Source: Lyngbya sp. CCAP 1446/10
GTDB taxonomy: Bacteria; Cyanobacteriota; Cyanobacteriia; Cyanobacteriales; Microcoleaceae
Length of the DNA: 64,000 nucleotides
Assembly: GCF_026130175.1 (NCBI RefSeq)
Contig: NZ_JAIGNI010000004.1
Coordinates: forward strand, 116,792 to 180,791
Reading direction: 5' to 3'
The notes beneath the pieces were generated by a model that was not told the origin of the DNA, searched no databases, and was given only the letters and a program-made list of their open reading frames with translations. Below are positions 9,527 through 16,979 of this stretch, piece after piece. Within the stretch, counting starts at the first letter, position 1. Every line of letters starts with the position of its first letter. The position numbers and the translations under genes were made by a program.

Positions 9527-9587
9527 GGTTCGTAGTGCGGACTTCAGTCCGCTCCCGGATTGCGGACTTTAATCCGCACTACGAACC
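9527..9587. terminator. Inverted repeat between the hybrid kinase and the DUF433 gene
   Basis: Arms 9527-9541 and 9573-9587 are perfectly complementary over 15 bp (GGTTCGTAGTGCGGA and its complement). Inside lie further CGGACT/AGTCCG pairings. It is a dispersed palindrome that probably serves as a terminator for the kinase gene. Confidence 0.5.
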
Positions 9588-9641
9588 TGACTTATCGAAG
9601 TTAATCGATCGGACACGATAGGAAAACGAGAAATTTAAGAT

Positions 9642-9875
9642 ATGACTGATAGAACTGCATTGCTTAAAAGGATTACTCAAACACTTGGTAAATGTGGCGG
9701 TCGCCCCTGTATTCGCGACATGAGAATTCGTGTTAGCGACATTTTAGAACCTCTAGCAGACAATGTAACAGCTAGCGAGATTCTATCTGATTTTCCTGAT
9801 TTGGAACCAGAAGACATTCAAGCCTGTCTGCTTTTTGCATCTCTCAGCATAGATTTCCCCAGGATCGCAGTATGA
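9642..9875 (+). CDS. DUF433 family antitoxin-like protein
   Basis: The 77-residue protein has the DUF433 pattern: GGRPCIRDMRIRVSDILEPL, then ASEILSDFPDLEPEDIQACL. DUF433 proteins contain a helix-turn-helix and usually act as antitoxins paired with a DUF5615 (PIN-like) toxin encoded immediately downstream. Here the stop TGA overlaps the ATG of the next frame (ATGA), the normal arrangement for such a pair. The partner is truncated (9872-10012), so this antitoxin may now be an orphan. It is also related to the DUF433 gene at 12919, on the other side of uvrB. Confidence 0.85.
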   Translation: MTDRTALLKRITQTLGKCGGRPCIRDMRIRVSDILEPLADNVTASEILSDFPDLEPEDIQACLLFASLSIDFPRIAV

Positions 9876-10012
9876 TTTTCTGGTTGAATGCTCAATTGCC
9901 TCCAAGTTTGGCGAAATGGTTAACCGAAACATTCGGTGTCAACGCTGTTACATTGCAAGAGCTTGGGTTGCAGGATGCTCAAGATATTGAGATATTTAAT
10001 AGGTTAAATTAA
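9872..10012 (+). pseudogene. Truncated DUF5615 (PIN-like) toxin, N-terminal part only
   Basis: The frame reads MIFWLNAQLPPSLAKWL..., then GVNAVTLQELGLQDAQDIEIF, and stops after 46 codons. Full DUF5615 proteins begin the same way, with an acidic or Asn residue in the WLDAQLPP-type motif, but continue to about 110 residues with a second acidic cluster that is missing here. The ATG overlaps the DUF433 stop codon. The lost C-terminal half makes toxin activity unlikely. Confidence 0.75.
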
Positions 10013-10127
10013 TAGGTTAAATCAATTACTTTAGACGGTTCAATTGCTGAATCGCGAGGGCCAGTAAATTTGCTACGATTGTTTCATTAGTCATTAGCTA
10101 ACAGTGAAAAACTAATCACCAATTACT

Positions 10128-10234
10128 AATGACCAATGACTACTGACCAATGACCAATGACCAATGACCAATGACCAATGACCAATGACCAATGACCAAT
10201 GACCAACGACTAATAACTAATGACCAATGACCAA
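10128..10234. repeat. Heptanucleotide tandem array (TGACCAA)
   Basis: The 7-bp unit TGACCAA/ATGACCA is repeated about a dozen times, nine of them almost perfect and consecutive, with degenerate copies at both ends. This is a short tandemly repeated repetitive (STRR) sequence of the kind known from filamentous cyanobacteria. It runs to the stop codon of the adjacent minus-strand gene. Confidence 0.9.
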
Positions 10235-10705
10235 TTAATCTAAAAATCCCATTAAGGTCGAGCTGTCGTCAATTTCGTTTGAGGCAATGGGGCGCTCTCC
10301 TCCCATTGTGGAGTAAACTTCATCAATGTGCAGAGTGCTGGCGGCAATGGGTCGCGCACCGGACATATTGAACATTTCGCTGACTTGCATGGCGCTGGAG
10401 CCGATCGGTCTTCTGCCGAGTGTAGCAACCACTTCCAAGTCGCTGGCTTCGATCGGGCGATTGCCTATAGTGCCGTAGGTTTCGCTGATGTGCAGGGTGC
10501 TAACGCCGATCGGGCGATTCCCCGATATCGAGACTGTCTCGCTGATGGTAAAATCATCTGGGCCGACGGGGCGGTTATCATGCATGAGTTGCGGGCGATA
10601 AAGTTGGATGCCCGCTGATTGGCCTTCGCTGGTGGCTGGTAGGGCCTTGGTAGTGCCTTTGTTGCGGGCGCTCGCTTTGACTTTATCTTTGGGTGTGAGA
10701 GCCAT
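10235..10705 (-). CDS. Protein with six RPIG-type repeats, 156 aa
   Basis: No named family is recognised. After a basic, Ala/Thr-rich leader (residues 1-35), the protein consists of about six degenerate units of 16-22 residues. Each opens with (N/R/A)RPIG or RPIA and continues STLHISETY or a similar hydrophobic/acidic strand, for example NRPIGVSTLHISETYGTIG and ARPIAASTLHIDEVYSTMG. The regular spacing suggests a small solenoid or a set of binding modules. It has no signal peptide and no membrane helix. It reads away from uvrB and is bordered by a heptamer array at its 3' end. Confidence 0.7.
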   Translation of the reverse strand: MALTPKDKVKASARNKGTTKALPATSEGQSAGIQLYRPQLMHDNRPVGPDDFTISETVSISGNRPIGVSTLHISETYGTIGNRPIEASDLEVVATLGRRPIGSSAMQVSEMFNMSGARPIAASTLHIDEVYSTMGGERPIASNEIDDSSTLMGFLD

Positions 10706-10835
10706 AATTTTTTTCCTTGCTAATTGCTGGGGGTTGATTGCTGGGTTCGGACAACTGCTTTTCTGGGCTTTCTGCTTTCTATTGCGGCCGATGATTAAAA
10801 TAGTATTACAAAGTCTAACTATTTTCTGAACGAAA

Positions 10836-10864
10836 TTGCAGAATCCCTATATTTTTGTTAAGAT
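10836..10864 (+). promoter_or_regulatory. Putative sigma-70-type promoter of uvrB
   Basis: TTGCAG at 10836-10841 and TAAGAT at 10859-10864 are separated by 17 bp, 25 bp ahead of the uvrB ATG at 10890. The match is by eye only and transcription start data are lacking. Confidence 0.4.
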
Positions 10865-10889
10865 TTATCGGTAATAGCTACATTTTCCT

Positions 10890-12902
10890 ATGGTAACTGC
10901 GGCAGCATCTTTTCAATTGCAAGCGCCCTTCCAGCCCACGGGCGACCAACCGCTAGCGATCGAGCAACTCGTCAAAAGCATTTCTGCGGGCGATCGATTT
11001 CAAACCTTACTCGGTGCCACAGGTACGGGCAAAACCTTCACCATTGCCTCGGTGATCGAAAAAATCGGTAGACCAACCTTAGTCTTAGCACACAACAAAA
11101 CCCTGGCAGCTCAACTGTGCAACGAACTGCGAAATTTTTTCCCCAACAATGCAGTCGAATACTTTGTCAGTTATTACGACTACTACCAACCTGAAGCATA
11201 CATCGCCGTCAGTGATACTTTCATTGAAAAAACCGCAGCAATTAACGACGAGATCGATATGCTGCGACACTCCGCCACGCGATCGCTCTTTGAACGCCGC
11301 GACGTAATTGTTGTAGCATCAATTAGCTGCATCTACGGTTTGGGAATGCCCGCAGAATACCTGAAAGCTGCTATTCCTTTGCAAGTAGGAATGGAAGTCA
11401 ATCAGCGGCAAGTTTTGCGAGATTTAGTCAACGTCCAATATAGCCGCAACGACACAGAATCAGGCAGAGGCAAATTTCGCGTCAAAGGCGACGTTCTAGA
11501 AATCGGACCCGCCTACGAAGATAGAATTATTCGTGTCGAATTCTTCGGCGACCAAATCGATGCCATTCGCTACGTTGACCCCGTAACTGGTAAAATTCTG
11601 GCAAGTACAACCGCTTTAAATATTTATCCAGCGCGCCACTTTGTGACGGCAGATGATAAATTAGAGGCAGCTTGTCAAGGAATAGAACTCGAATTAGAAG
11701 AACGACTGGTAGAATTTGAGAAAGAAGGAAAACTATTAGAAGCTCAGCGATTAGAACAGCGCACCCGCTACGATTTGGAAATGCTGCGCGAGGTCGGCTA
11801 TTGCAACGGAGTCGAGAATCATTCGCGGCATTTAGCAGGTAGAAATGCTGGGGAACCGCCAGAATGTTTGATTGATTATTTCCCGAAAGATTGGATGTTG
11901 GTGATAGATGAATCCCACGTCACAGTGCCGCAAATTCGGGGAATGTATAACGGCGATCAAGCGCGGAAAAAAGTATTGATTGACCACGGTTTTCGGTTGC
12001 CCAGCGCTGCCGATAACCGCCCGTTGAAAGCGGAGGAATTCTGGGAAAAAGCTAATCAGTGTATTTTTGTTTCTGCGACTCCTGGTGATTGGGAAATGGA
12101 AATATCGGAAGGCAGGGTTGCTGAGCAAGTAATTCGCCCTACTGGCGTAGTCGATCCGACAATTTTTGTGCGTCCGACGGAGGGACAAATTGATGATTTG
12201 TTGGGGGAAATTAAGGAGAGAGTAAGTCGGAATGAGCGTGTTTTGGTGACGACTTTGACGAAGCGGATGGCGGAAGATTTAACGGAATATTTGCAGGAAA
12301 GGGCGATTAAAGTTCGGTATTTGCACTCGGAAATTCAGTCGATTCAACGGATAGAAATTATCCAAGATTTGCAGGATGGTAAGTTTGATGTATTAATCGG
12401 CGTTAACTTGCTGCGGGAGGGTTTGGATTTGCCGGAGGTGTCGCTGGTGGTGATTTTGGATGCGGATAAGGAGGGGTTTTTGCGATCGGAACGTTCTTTG
12501 ATTCAAACGATTGGGCGGGCGGCGCGCCATGTGCAGGGACAGGCTATTTTGTACGCGGATAATTTGACGAAAAGTATGATTAAGGCGATCGATGAAACGG
12601 ATCGCCGCCGGGGGATTCAGGTAGCCTACAATAAGATGCACGGGATTACGCCGCAACCGATCGCGAAAAAGCGATCGAGTAATGCGATTCTGGCGTTTCT
12701 GGATGTGTCGCGTAAGCTAAATTCTCAGCAGTTGGATGAGGTTTACGAACAGGTGAATGAGTTATCTTTAGATGAGATTCCTCAGTTAATCGGGCGGTTG
12801 GAGGCGCAGATGAAGGCGGCGGCGAAGAAGTTGGAGTTTGAGGAGGCTGGTAAGTTGCGCGATCGAATTAAGCATCTGCGCGATAAGCTGTTGGGACATT
12901 AA
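10890..12902 (+). CDS. uvrB: Excinuclease ABC subunit B
   Basis: UvrB is the damage-verifying helicase-like subunit of bacterial nucleotide excision repair, working with UvrA and UvrC. The 670 residues are the usual length. Visible elements are [10 protein letters not shown] near the start, the Walker A motif [12 protein letters not shown] (about residues 40-51), the beta-hairpin region [23 protein letters not shown] (motif II), VSATPGDWE, the [15 protein letters not shown] domain, [27 protein letters not shown], and a C-terminal UVR motif ([20 protein letters not shown]) for UvrC contact. An intact copy, although a scrap of its 3' end recurs at 13424-13464. Confidence 0.98.
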   Translation: MVTAAASFQLQAPFQPTGDQPLAIEQLVKSISAGDRFQTLLGATGTGKTFTIASVIEKIGRPTLVLAHNKTLAAQLCNELRNFFPNNAVEYFVSYYDYYQPEAYIAVSDTFIEKTAAINDEIDMLRHSATRSLFERRDVIVVASISCIYGLGMPAEYLKAAIPLQVGMEVNQRQVLRDLVNVQYSRNDTESGRGKFRVKGDVLEIGPAYEDRIIRVEFFGDQIDAIRYVDPVTGKILASTTALNIYPARHFVTADDKLEAACQGIELELEERLVEFEKEGKLLEAQRLEQRTRYDLEMLREVGYCNGVENHSRHLAGRNAGEPPECLIDYFPKDWMLVIDESHVTVPQIRGMYNGDQARKKVLIDHGFRLPSAADNRPLKAEEFWEKANQCIFVSATPGDWEMEISEGRVAEQVIRPTGVVDPTIFVRPTEGQIDDLLGEIKERVSRNERVLVTTLTKRMAEDLTEYLQERAIKVRYLHSEIQSIQRIEIIQDLQDGKFDVLIGVNLLREGLDLPEVSLVVILDADKEGFLRSERSLIQTIGRAARHVQGQAILYADNLTKSMIKAIDETDRRRGIQVAYNKMHGITPQPIAKKRSSNAILAFLDVSRKLNSQQLDEVYEQVNELSLDEIPQLIGRLEAQMKAAAKKLEFEEAGKLRDRIKHLRDKLLGH

Positions 12903-12918
12903 GGAAGAGTGGGAGGAT

Positions 12919-13164
12919 ATGATGTTCGATCGCATTACCTTCGATCAAAAAATTATGGGAGGGAGAGCTTGCATTCGAGGAATGCGAATCACTGTTTCTT
13001 TGGTAGTGAGTTTAGTAGCAAATGGGATGAGTGTAGGAGAAATCTTGGCAGCTTATCCCTATTTGGAAGCTGAGGATATTAAAGCTAGTCTCCAGTATGC
13101 AGCATTTTTGACCTGGATTTTGGCGAGCTTTTGGCTATCAGTTCTGAATCTCTTCCAAGTGTGA
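12919..13164 (+). CDS. DUF433 family antitoxin-like protein with altered C-terminus
   Basis: The ATG at 12919 (or 12922) follows GGGAGGAT, 16 bp after the uvrB stop. Residues 1-60 are a typical DUF433 protein: GGRACIRGMRITVSLVVSLV and AYPYLEAEDIKASLQYAAF. After Ala-Ala-Phe the frame runs into DUF5615 toxin DNA read in the wrong frame, giving an unrelated tail (TWILASFWLSVLNLFQV). This points to a deletion joining the antitoxin gene to the 3' half of its toxin. The DNA-binding part may still work. It could be co-transcribed with uvrB because the gap is short. Confidence 0.75.
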   Translation: MMFDRITFDQKIMGGRACIRGMRITVSLVVSLVANGMSVGEILAAYPYLEAEDIKASLQYAAFLTWILASFWLSVLNLFQV

Positions 13165-13310
13165 TTATTTTAAGACTGCAAAACACTATTCCAGCGTTTG
13201 TTCGTGCTAGATTGCTTGCTGTTTTGTCAGAGTGCGGTGAAGATTTGGAAACAGGTGCGATTGTGACAGTGGAAGATAATCGTTATCGAGTGCGGCGACT
13301 GCCTATTTAG
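13110..13310 (+). pseudogene. DUF5615 toxin remnant, C-terminal part only
   Basis: Shifted two frames from the DUF433 gene, this stretch reads DLDFGELLAISSESLPSVII, then a segment with RARLLAVLSE, and ends in NRYRVRRLPI before a TAG. This is the C-terminal half of a DUF5615 (PIN-like) toxin, including the acidic DLDFG motif. It has no start codon of its own. It is the complement of the remnant at 9872-10012, which keeps only the N-terminal half. Confidence 0.7.
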
Positions 13311-13327
13311 GTAGAAAAGAGTAGAAT

Positions 13328-13405
13328 CGGCGGTTGAAACCGCGTCTATACAAGCAAAACCCGCGGCTCGACTGAGCTTCGCCGAACGTCCTCCGTGGGT
13401 TGAAG
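13328..13405. repeat. Dispersed GGTTGAAACCGCG repeat
   Basis: CGGCGGTTGAAACCGCGTC followed by an AAAACCCGC / GGGTTGAAG pair recurs at 27985-28117 and 35050-35175. It carries small internal palindromes and belongs to a repeat family scattered through this window. Confidence 0.6.
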
Positions 13406-13423
13406 AATGGGCAGGGAGATTAT

Positions 13424-13464
13424 GCGATCGCATTAAGCATCTGCGCGATAAACTGTTAGGACTT
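13424..13464 (+). repeat. Duplicated scrap of the uvrB 3' end
   Basis: About 41 bp match the end of uvrB at 12859-12899 with only four differences: both read ATTAAGCATCTGCGCGATAA. In this copy the uvrB frame would close with TTGCGTAG, inside the adjacent direct repeat. It is not a gene. Confidence 0.75.
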
Positions 13465-13548
13465 GCGTAGAAATAAAATCCCAGCCCTGCAATTGTATTG
13501 TCGAAGGAGTAGCCAAAGGATTGGTATAGTATTAAGCTGCAAGCCCCT
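13459..13548. repeat. Direct repeat DR-a (left copy) around the accessory block
   Basis: The stretch begins GGACTTGCGTAGAAATAAAA and ends AAGCTGCAAGCCCCT. It is nearly identical to 16790-16878; only single-base differences such as CCCTGC versus CCATGC are seen. The two copies bracket a Uma2 gene, an IS607-type element and two small genes. Confidence 0.85.
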
Positions 13549-13641
13549 AAGCTATTTCCTGATTTTCTTGCCAGTTTTCCAATATCTAGGGGCTGTTTGA
13601 GGCCCCTTTGCACCCCCTTTGCACCCGCCGTGCGATCGCAA

Positions 13642-14313
13642 TTAGCCTGGTTCAATGCCCGTCACGCTTTTGGGCAAGCCGGCCCGAAAAATCAACTCGG
13701 CAGTCAACCTCAGCTCTGGAAAAGCCAGCGACTCAACAGTGTCATCGCCCCGAAACTGCTTGCTCTGGTACTCCCCGTCTACTAACTGGCAAACCGAAAG
13801 GGTGGGTTGTTTGGGATTGCCGATAAACTTGCGACCGCCCAAACCGAGATAGTCCACAATCCAGTATTCGGGAATGCCTATTTCTTCGTAGTCAGCGAAC
13901 TTGAAATGGTAATCATCTCGCCAATTGGTGCTAACGACCTCTACAGCCAATCGCACCGAACTGCCCATCGTAATGATGGACTCCCTTTTCCAGCGCGGTT
14001 CGGACTGGCGTAGAGCGGGCAACTCCAGAACAATTACATCTGGCTGATAACCTGCTTCGTTGCGGACGGGTTTGAGTAGGTACTCTTTCGGCACGATGCA
14101 GGGTAATTGTTGCTGCCGAACCTCTAAAAACACTTCGCCAGAAATAAACCCGGCTACGGCCGAGTGGTCGCCTGTTCCTAAAGGCATTTCGACAATTACT
14201 CCATTGTGTAGCTCGTAGCGGCGGACAGAGTTCTCTGGATACCAGGCCGCGAATTCGTCAAACGTAACTGTTTGGGGGATTGCTTGGGTTTGGATCATGA
14301 TGTTCTGATTCAT
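13642..14313 (-). CDS. Uma2 family (DUF820) putative endonuclease
   Basis: Uma2 proteins have a restriction-endonuclease-like PD-(D/E)XK fold and are greatly expanded in cyanobacteria; their role is unproven. The 223 residues show TFDEFAAWYPENSVRRYELH, the motif YQPDVIVLELP, the catalytic-type RLAVEVVSTNWRDDYHFKF (Glu and Asp of the core), and EYWIVDYLGLGGRKFIG. Translation may start at 14313 or 14298 (both ATG). The 5' end overlaps the 3' end of the tnpB frame by about 56 bp, so the IS element may supply or have replaced its original upstream region. Other Uma2 genes occur at 45360 and 51033. Confidence 0.9.
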   Translation of the reverse strand: MNQNIMIQTQAIPQTVTFDEFAAWYPENSVRRYELHNGVIVEMPLGTGDHSAVAGFISGEVFLEVRQQQLPCIVPKEYLLKPVRNEAGYQPDVIVLELPALRQSEPRWKRESIITMGSSVRLAVEVVSTNWRDDYHFKFADYEEIGIPEYWIVDYLGLGGRKFIGNPKQPTLSVCQLVDGEYQSKQFRGDDTVESLAFPELRLTAELIFRAGLPKSVTGIEPG

Positions 14314-15502
14314 TTACGCGCTCACATTTCTGTACATAGCTGTGCAATGCTGGAGATGTAACGATAGCAATCCCGTCATTACTGACAGAACAGGTCGAAT
14401 CCGACAAAGCACGTAACAAAATATTACGTGCGCCGTTCAAATCTCGTCCAATTACCGTTTGGCAATTCGGACATTTGAACACTTTAGAGCCACCAAGCTT
14501 GCGATGAATATGACCGCATTTTCCACAAGTTTTGGACGTATAGGCTTCAGATACATCAACAACAATCGAACCATTTCTGTCGGCTTGGTGTTTGATGAAT
14601 TGCTTGAAACGATAATGCGCCCATGTCAGCATTTGACGTGCTGACTTTTTATTGATTTTCCGTTTAGCACGTCTCACCATTTGAGACGTTTCAAATGTTG
14701 GTAGGAAAATAACTTGGTAATTTGTGGTCAGAAAGTGTGCAGCTTTTTTATGAAGTTCATTAACAAGATTTTGAATCTTGCTTCTGATTCTTTCCGCAGC
14801 CTTTCTTATCGCTCTTCGTTGCTTGGAAGATACTCTAGTCATCTTTCCCATTAACTTGTCAAGATATTGACACAGGCGGGTGATTCTTCCGATATCTCCA
14901 CTACCAATCTCAATTACTTTTTCCGAGTCGTAGCCCGTGAGGAATGTCCGAATACCAGGGTCTAAAGCAATTGCCGAGTTAGCTTTTGATGGTTTTGAGT
15001 CATATTCTTCGGGAAAAATAGCGAACCAATTACTACGATGCAAAACAAGCTGAGTCCCATATTTGCAAGACATTGGAACAGGCTCGGATGCGGTGAATTT
15101 TAGTCCTTTAACTTTTGACTTAAACCACATCCCGCCCCTGAAGTTGGCATCATTGAATTTAACTGTAGAGCGAAGATTGCGAATGCTTCGATACTTGGCA
15201 TCATGGCTAGCAGCATACGCTCTGTGAGCGTCGAAAATAGCATTTTGCCTGATATGACATGGTGTATCTTTTACCCACTTTGGTAAATCTGATTGCATGA
15301 TTTTGTTACGCAATTTGAGCTTACCTAGACGGTCTTGCTTTTGTTGAGAAATTGCCTGGTTGTAGCAATATCGTGTTGCTGCCATCCACGTTTTCCAAAT
15401 CTTGCCCAGTGCTGGCTCTGGGTAAATCTGAATCTTCCTTGATTTTAGTTTTATACTTTCGGAGTCCGTAGAGTCTACAGGAAAAGACGTGAATAATGGC
15501 AA
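14258..15502 (-). CDS. tnpB: TnpB RNA-guided nuclease of an IS607-type element
   Basis: TnpB proteins are RuvC-type nucleases guided by a transposon-encoded RNA (omegaRNA). The RuvC core has Asp in IALDPGIRTFLTGY, Glu in VIFLPTFETSQMVRR, and Asp in VIGRDLNGARNILL. A zinc ribbon, CGKCGHIHRKLGG then CPNC, lies between them. An N-terminal WED-like region begins near KSRKIQIYPEPALGKIWKTW. The frame is open to 15952, but the homologous part begins near 15470; the TTG at 15502 gives 414 aa, a normal length, but this start is a guess. It overlaps the tnpA frame by about 180 bp. All key residues are present, so it may be active. Confidence 0.88.
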   Translation of the reverse strand: MPLFTSFPVDSTDSESIKLKSRKIQIYPEPALGKIWKTWMAATRYCYNQAISQQKQDRLGKLKLRNKIMQSDLPKWVKDTPCHIRQNAIFDAHRAYAASHDAKYRSIRNLRSTVKFNDANFRGGMWFKSKVKGLKFTASEPVPMSCKYGTQLVLHRSNWFAIFPEEYDSKPSKANSAIALDPGIRTFLTGYDSEKVIEIGSGDIGRITRLCQYLDKLMGKMTRVSSKQRRAIRKAAERIRSKIQNLVNELHKKAAHFLTTNYQVIFLPTFETSQMVRRAKRKINKKSARQMLTWAHYRFKQFIKHQADRNGSIVVDVSEAYTSKTCGKCGHIHRKLGGSKVFKCPNCQTVIGRDLNGARNILLRALSDSTCSVSNDGIAIVTSPALHSYVQKCERVNESEHHDPNPSNPPNSYV

Positions 15503-16019
15503 GGATGTCTTCAACCATTTCTCGCTCTGGAGAAAGATTGTCTTGGTTGAGAACCACGATTTTTGTTCCATCGAGCTGACAGAGCCATTCAATGAGTTCA
15601 AAACCAAATCTGGCAAGTCGGTCTTTGTGGGCAACAATAACAGAGCCGACATTGCCTGTACGGACGGCTTCCAAAATGGATCTAAGTCCTTGCCTTTTGA
15701 AATTAAGCCCGGAGGCAATGTCGGTAATGAGTTCGGCTGATGGATAGAGTTCAAGTAGTTTTGCAACTTGTCGGTCAAGGTCAGATTTTTGTCCTCGACT
15801 AGAGACTCTGGCATACAAAATTGTTCTAAGGTTGGTTTTGTTTTGTCCGGCATAAGAATTAATTGAGTATCGTCGTTGACCAGCGGGTGTGCGGATGGTT
15901 TTGATAATGCCATCCTTCTCCCACCGTCTGAGCGTATGCAAGCAAACTCCAAAATGTTCGGCTGCTTGTCTTGGGGTTGAGTAGGTATCCAATTTATGAA
16001 TAATGCTTACTGCTTTCAC
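15321..16019 (-). CDS. tnpA: IS607-type serine recombinase transposase
   Basis: The protein joins an N-terminal MerR-like helix-turn-helix (TPRQAAEHFGVCLHTLRRWE, about residues 15-40) to a small serine resolvase domain (TILYARVSSRGQKSDLDRQ, Ser in the RVSS motif as nucleophile, then VIVAHKDRLARFGFELIEWL). IS607-family transposases use this domain for strand exchange through a phosphoserine intermediate, with little target specificity. The start is a GTG at 16019. The C-terminal 40 residues lie in the region that also encodes the tnpB start and look less conserved. The two genes share a direction and would be expressed together. Confidence 0.92.
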   Translation of the reverse strand: MKAVSIIHKLDTYSTPRQAAEHFGVCLHTLRRWEKDGIIKTIRTPAGQRRYSINSYAGQNKTNLRTILYARVSSRGQKSDLDRQVAKLLELYPSAELITDIASGLNFKRQGLRSILEAVRTGNVGSVIVAHKDRLARFGFELIEWLCQLDGTKIVVLNQDNLSPEREMVEDILAIIHVFSCRLYGLRKYKTKIKEDSDLPRASTGQDLENVDGSNTILLQPGNFSTKARPSR

Positions 16020-16151
16020 AACTTAGCAAATAATTCAGATATTTTCAGTAAAATTCAATAAATCAACCTACAGGACTATGCTCCTTTGCTAGACATCCGC
16101 TAGACATTAACTAACTTCCTTGCTTTCCTTGCCCCGCTTAGCTTTGGTGGC

Positions 16152-16343
16152 TCATGGGGCTTTGGTTTCTGTGGGTACGCTGACTTGATCCGACGCTCGC
16201 TCCTTCCTCTCTATCAAGGCTTTCTTGACCAAGACAAGAACCAGTTGAGGAATAGAACGAAATTCAGAATCAGCCCATTTTTTCAACTCCTTGTACTCGT
16301 CAAAGTCAAAGCTGATGGTAGTTCTCGGTCGCTTGGTAGCCAT
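16152..16343 (-). CDS. Ribbon-helix-helix type DNA-binding protein, 63 aa
   Basis: The ATG at 16343 starts MATKRPRTTISFDFDEYKEL; an upstream ATG at 16364 adds seven residues (MYRQLRD). Residues 5-45 look like a CopG/MetJ ribbon-helix-helix domain: a short basic beta strand (RTTISF), a charged first helix (EYKELKKWADS) and a second helix (SIPQLVLVLVKKALIERKE). Such proteins are often plasmid or antitoxin repressors. No toxin gene is adjacent, but a broken gene faces it on the other strand. Its setting inside the DR-bracketed block suggests horizontal origin. Confidence 0.6.
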   Translation of the reverse strand: MATKRPRTTISFDFDEYKELKKWADSEFRSIPQLVLVLVKKALIERKERASDQVSVPTETKAP

Positions 16344-16515
16344 ATCGCGCAGTTGTCTATACATATCAACATTATCCGCGACTGTCTACCCAGGCTTCAA
16401 TTTACCATCAGGTACATCACTTGTCAACTGTGATGTACCTGTATATTACTATAGCACCTATAGACGAATCGATTCCAAATCGATTTCAAATTGATTCCCC
16501 TAACCAGGCTAAAAT

Positions 16516-16746
16516 ATGGAACTCGAAAACCCGACTGTGATTGACGTAGAGGCTGAAGAAATCGATTACCACGAACAAGAATCGATTGAGTGTTGATACA
16601 CAGCAGCACAGATTCAAAGCATCTTAGGGTTGAACAAGGCGGCATTGCAGAAAGCGATCGCCAAACTGCAAAACATCTACAATATCGAGCTTAAAGCCCT
16701 ACGCAGAGGGAGTGCCAGAGCTACGGAATACTCCCAGATGGCTTTA
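16516..16746 (+). pseudogene. Broken gene with in-frame TGA, helix-turn-helix-like
   Basis: From ATG 16516 the frame reads MELENPTVIDVEAEEIDYHE, hits TGA at 16594-16596, and then continues openly with TAAQIQSILGLNKAALQKAI and LKALRRGSARATEYSQMAL before entering the direct repeat at about 16747. The part after the stop resembles a small HTH protein such as a plasmid or phage regulator. A single stop suggests recent decay (for example TGG to TGA). Whether the TGA is read through cannot be told. Confidence 0.5.
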
Positions 16747-16747
16747 G

Positions 16748-16878
16748 GGACTTGCGTAGAAATAAAATCCCAGCCATGCAATTGTATGAGACTTGCGTAG
16801 AAATAAAATCCCAGCCATGCAATTGTATTGTCGAAGGAGTAGCCAAAGGATTGGTATAGTATTAAGCTGCAAGCCCCT
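16748..16878. repeat. Direct repeat DR-a (right copy), with a partial tandem duplication
   Basis: The full copy is at about 16790-16878 and matches 13459-13548. A 41-bp partial copy of its first part precedes it (from 16748; both contain ACTTGCGTAGAAATAAAATC). The remainder of the gap up to 16979 contains no gene; a GGGGACGCTCCCACTCGGA stretch may form a small hairpin. Confidence 0.85.
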
Positions 16879-16979
16879 TAGGTCATTAAACTCGGCGCCT
16901 GATCGCTCGCTGCTTACAACACGCGAGCGGGGACGCTCCCACTCGGATATAATTCCGAGATAACCGGATTAAATTCAAC

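Larger units (their letters stand above)
14258..16019 (-). mobile_element. IS607-type insertion sequence (tnpA-tnpB), ends not mapped
   Basis: The two overlapping genes define the element's core; the true ends lie outside these coordinates, beyond about 16020 on the left of the element and around 14258-14320 on the right. IS607 elements have no inverted repeats and make no obvious target duplication, so the ends cannot be set by eye. The direct repeat at 13459-13548 and 16790-16878 is too far out to be element ends. Confidence 0.85.

Noticed and set aside
10128..10234. Possible CRISPR array
   Set aside because: The unit is 7 bp with no spacers and no cas gene nearby; it is an STRR array. The same holds for 30834-30998.
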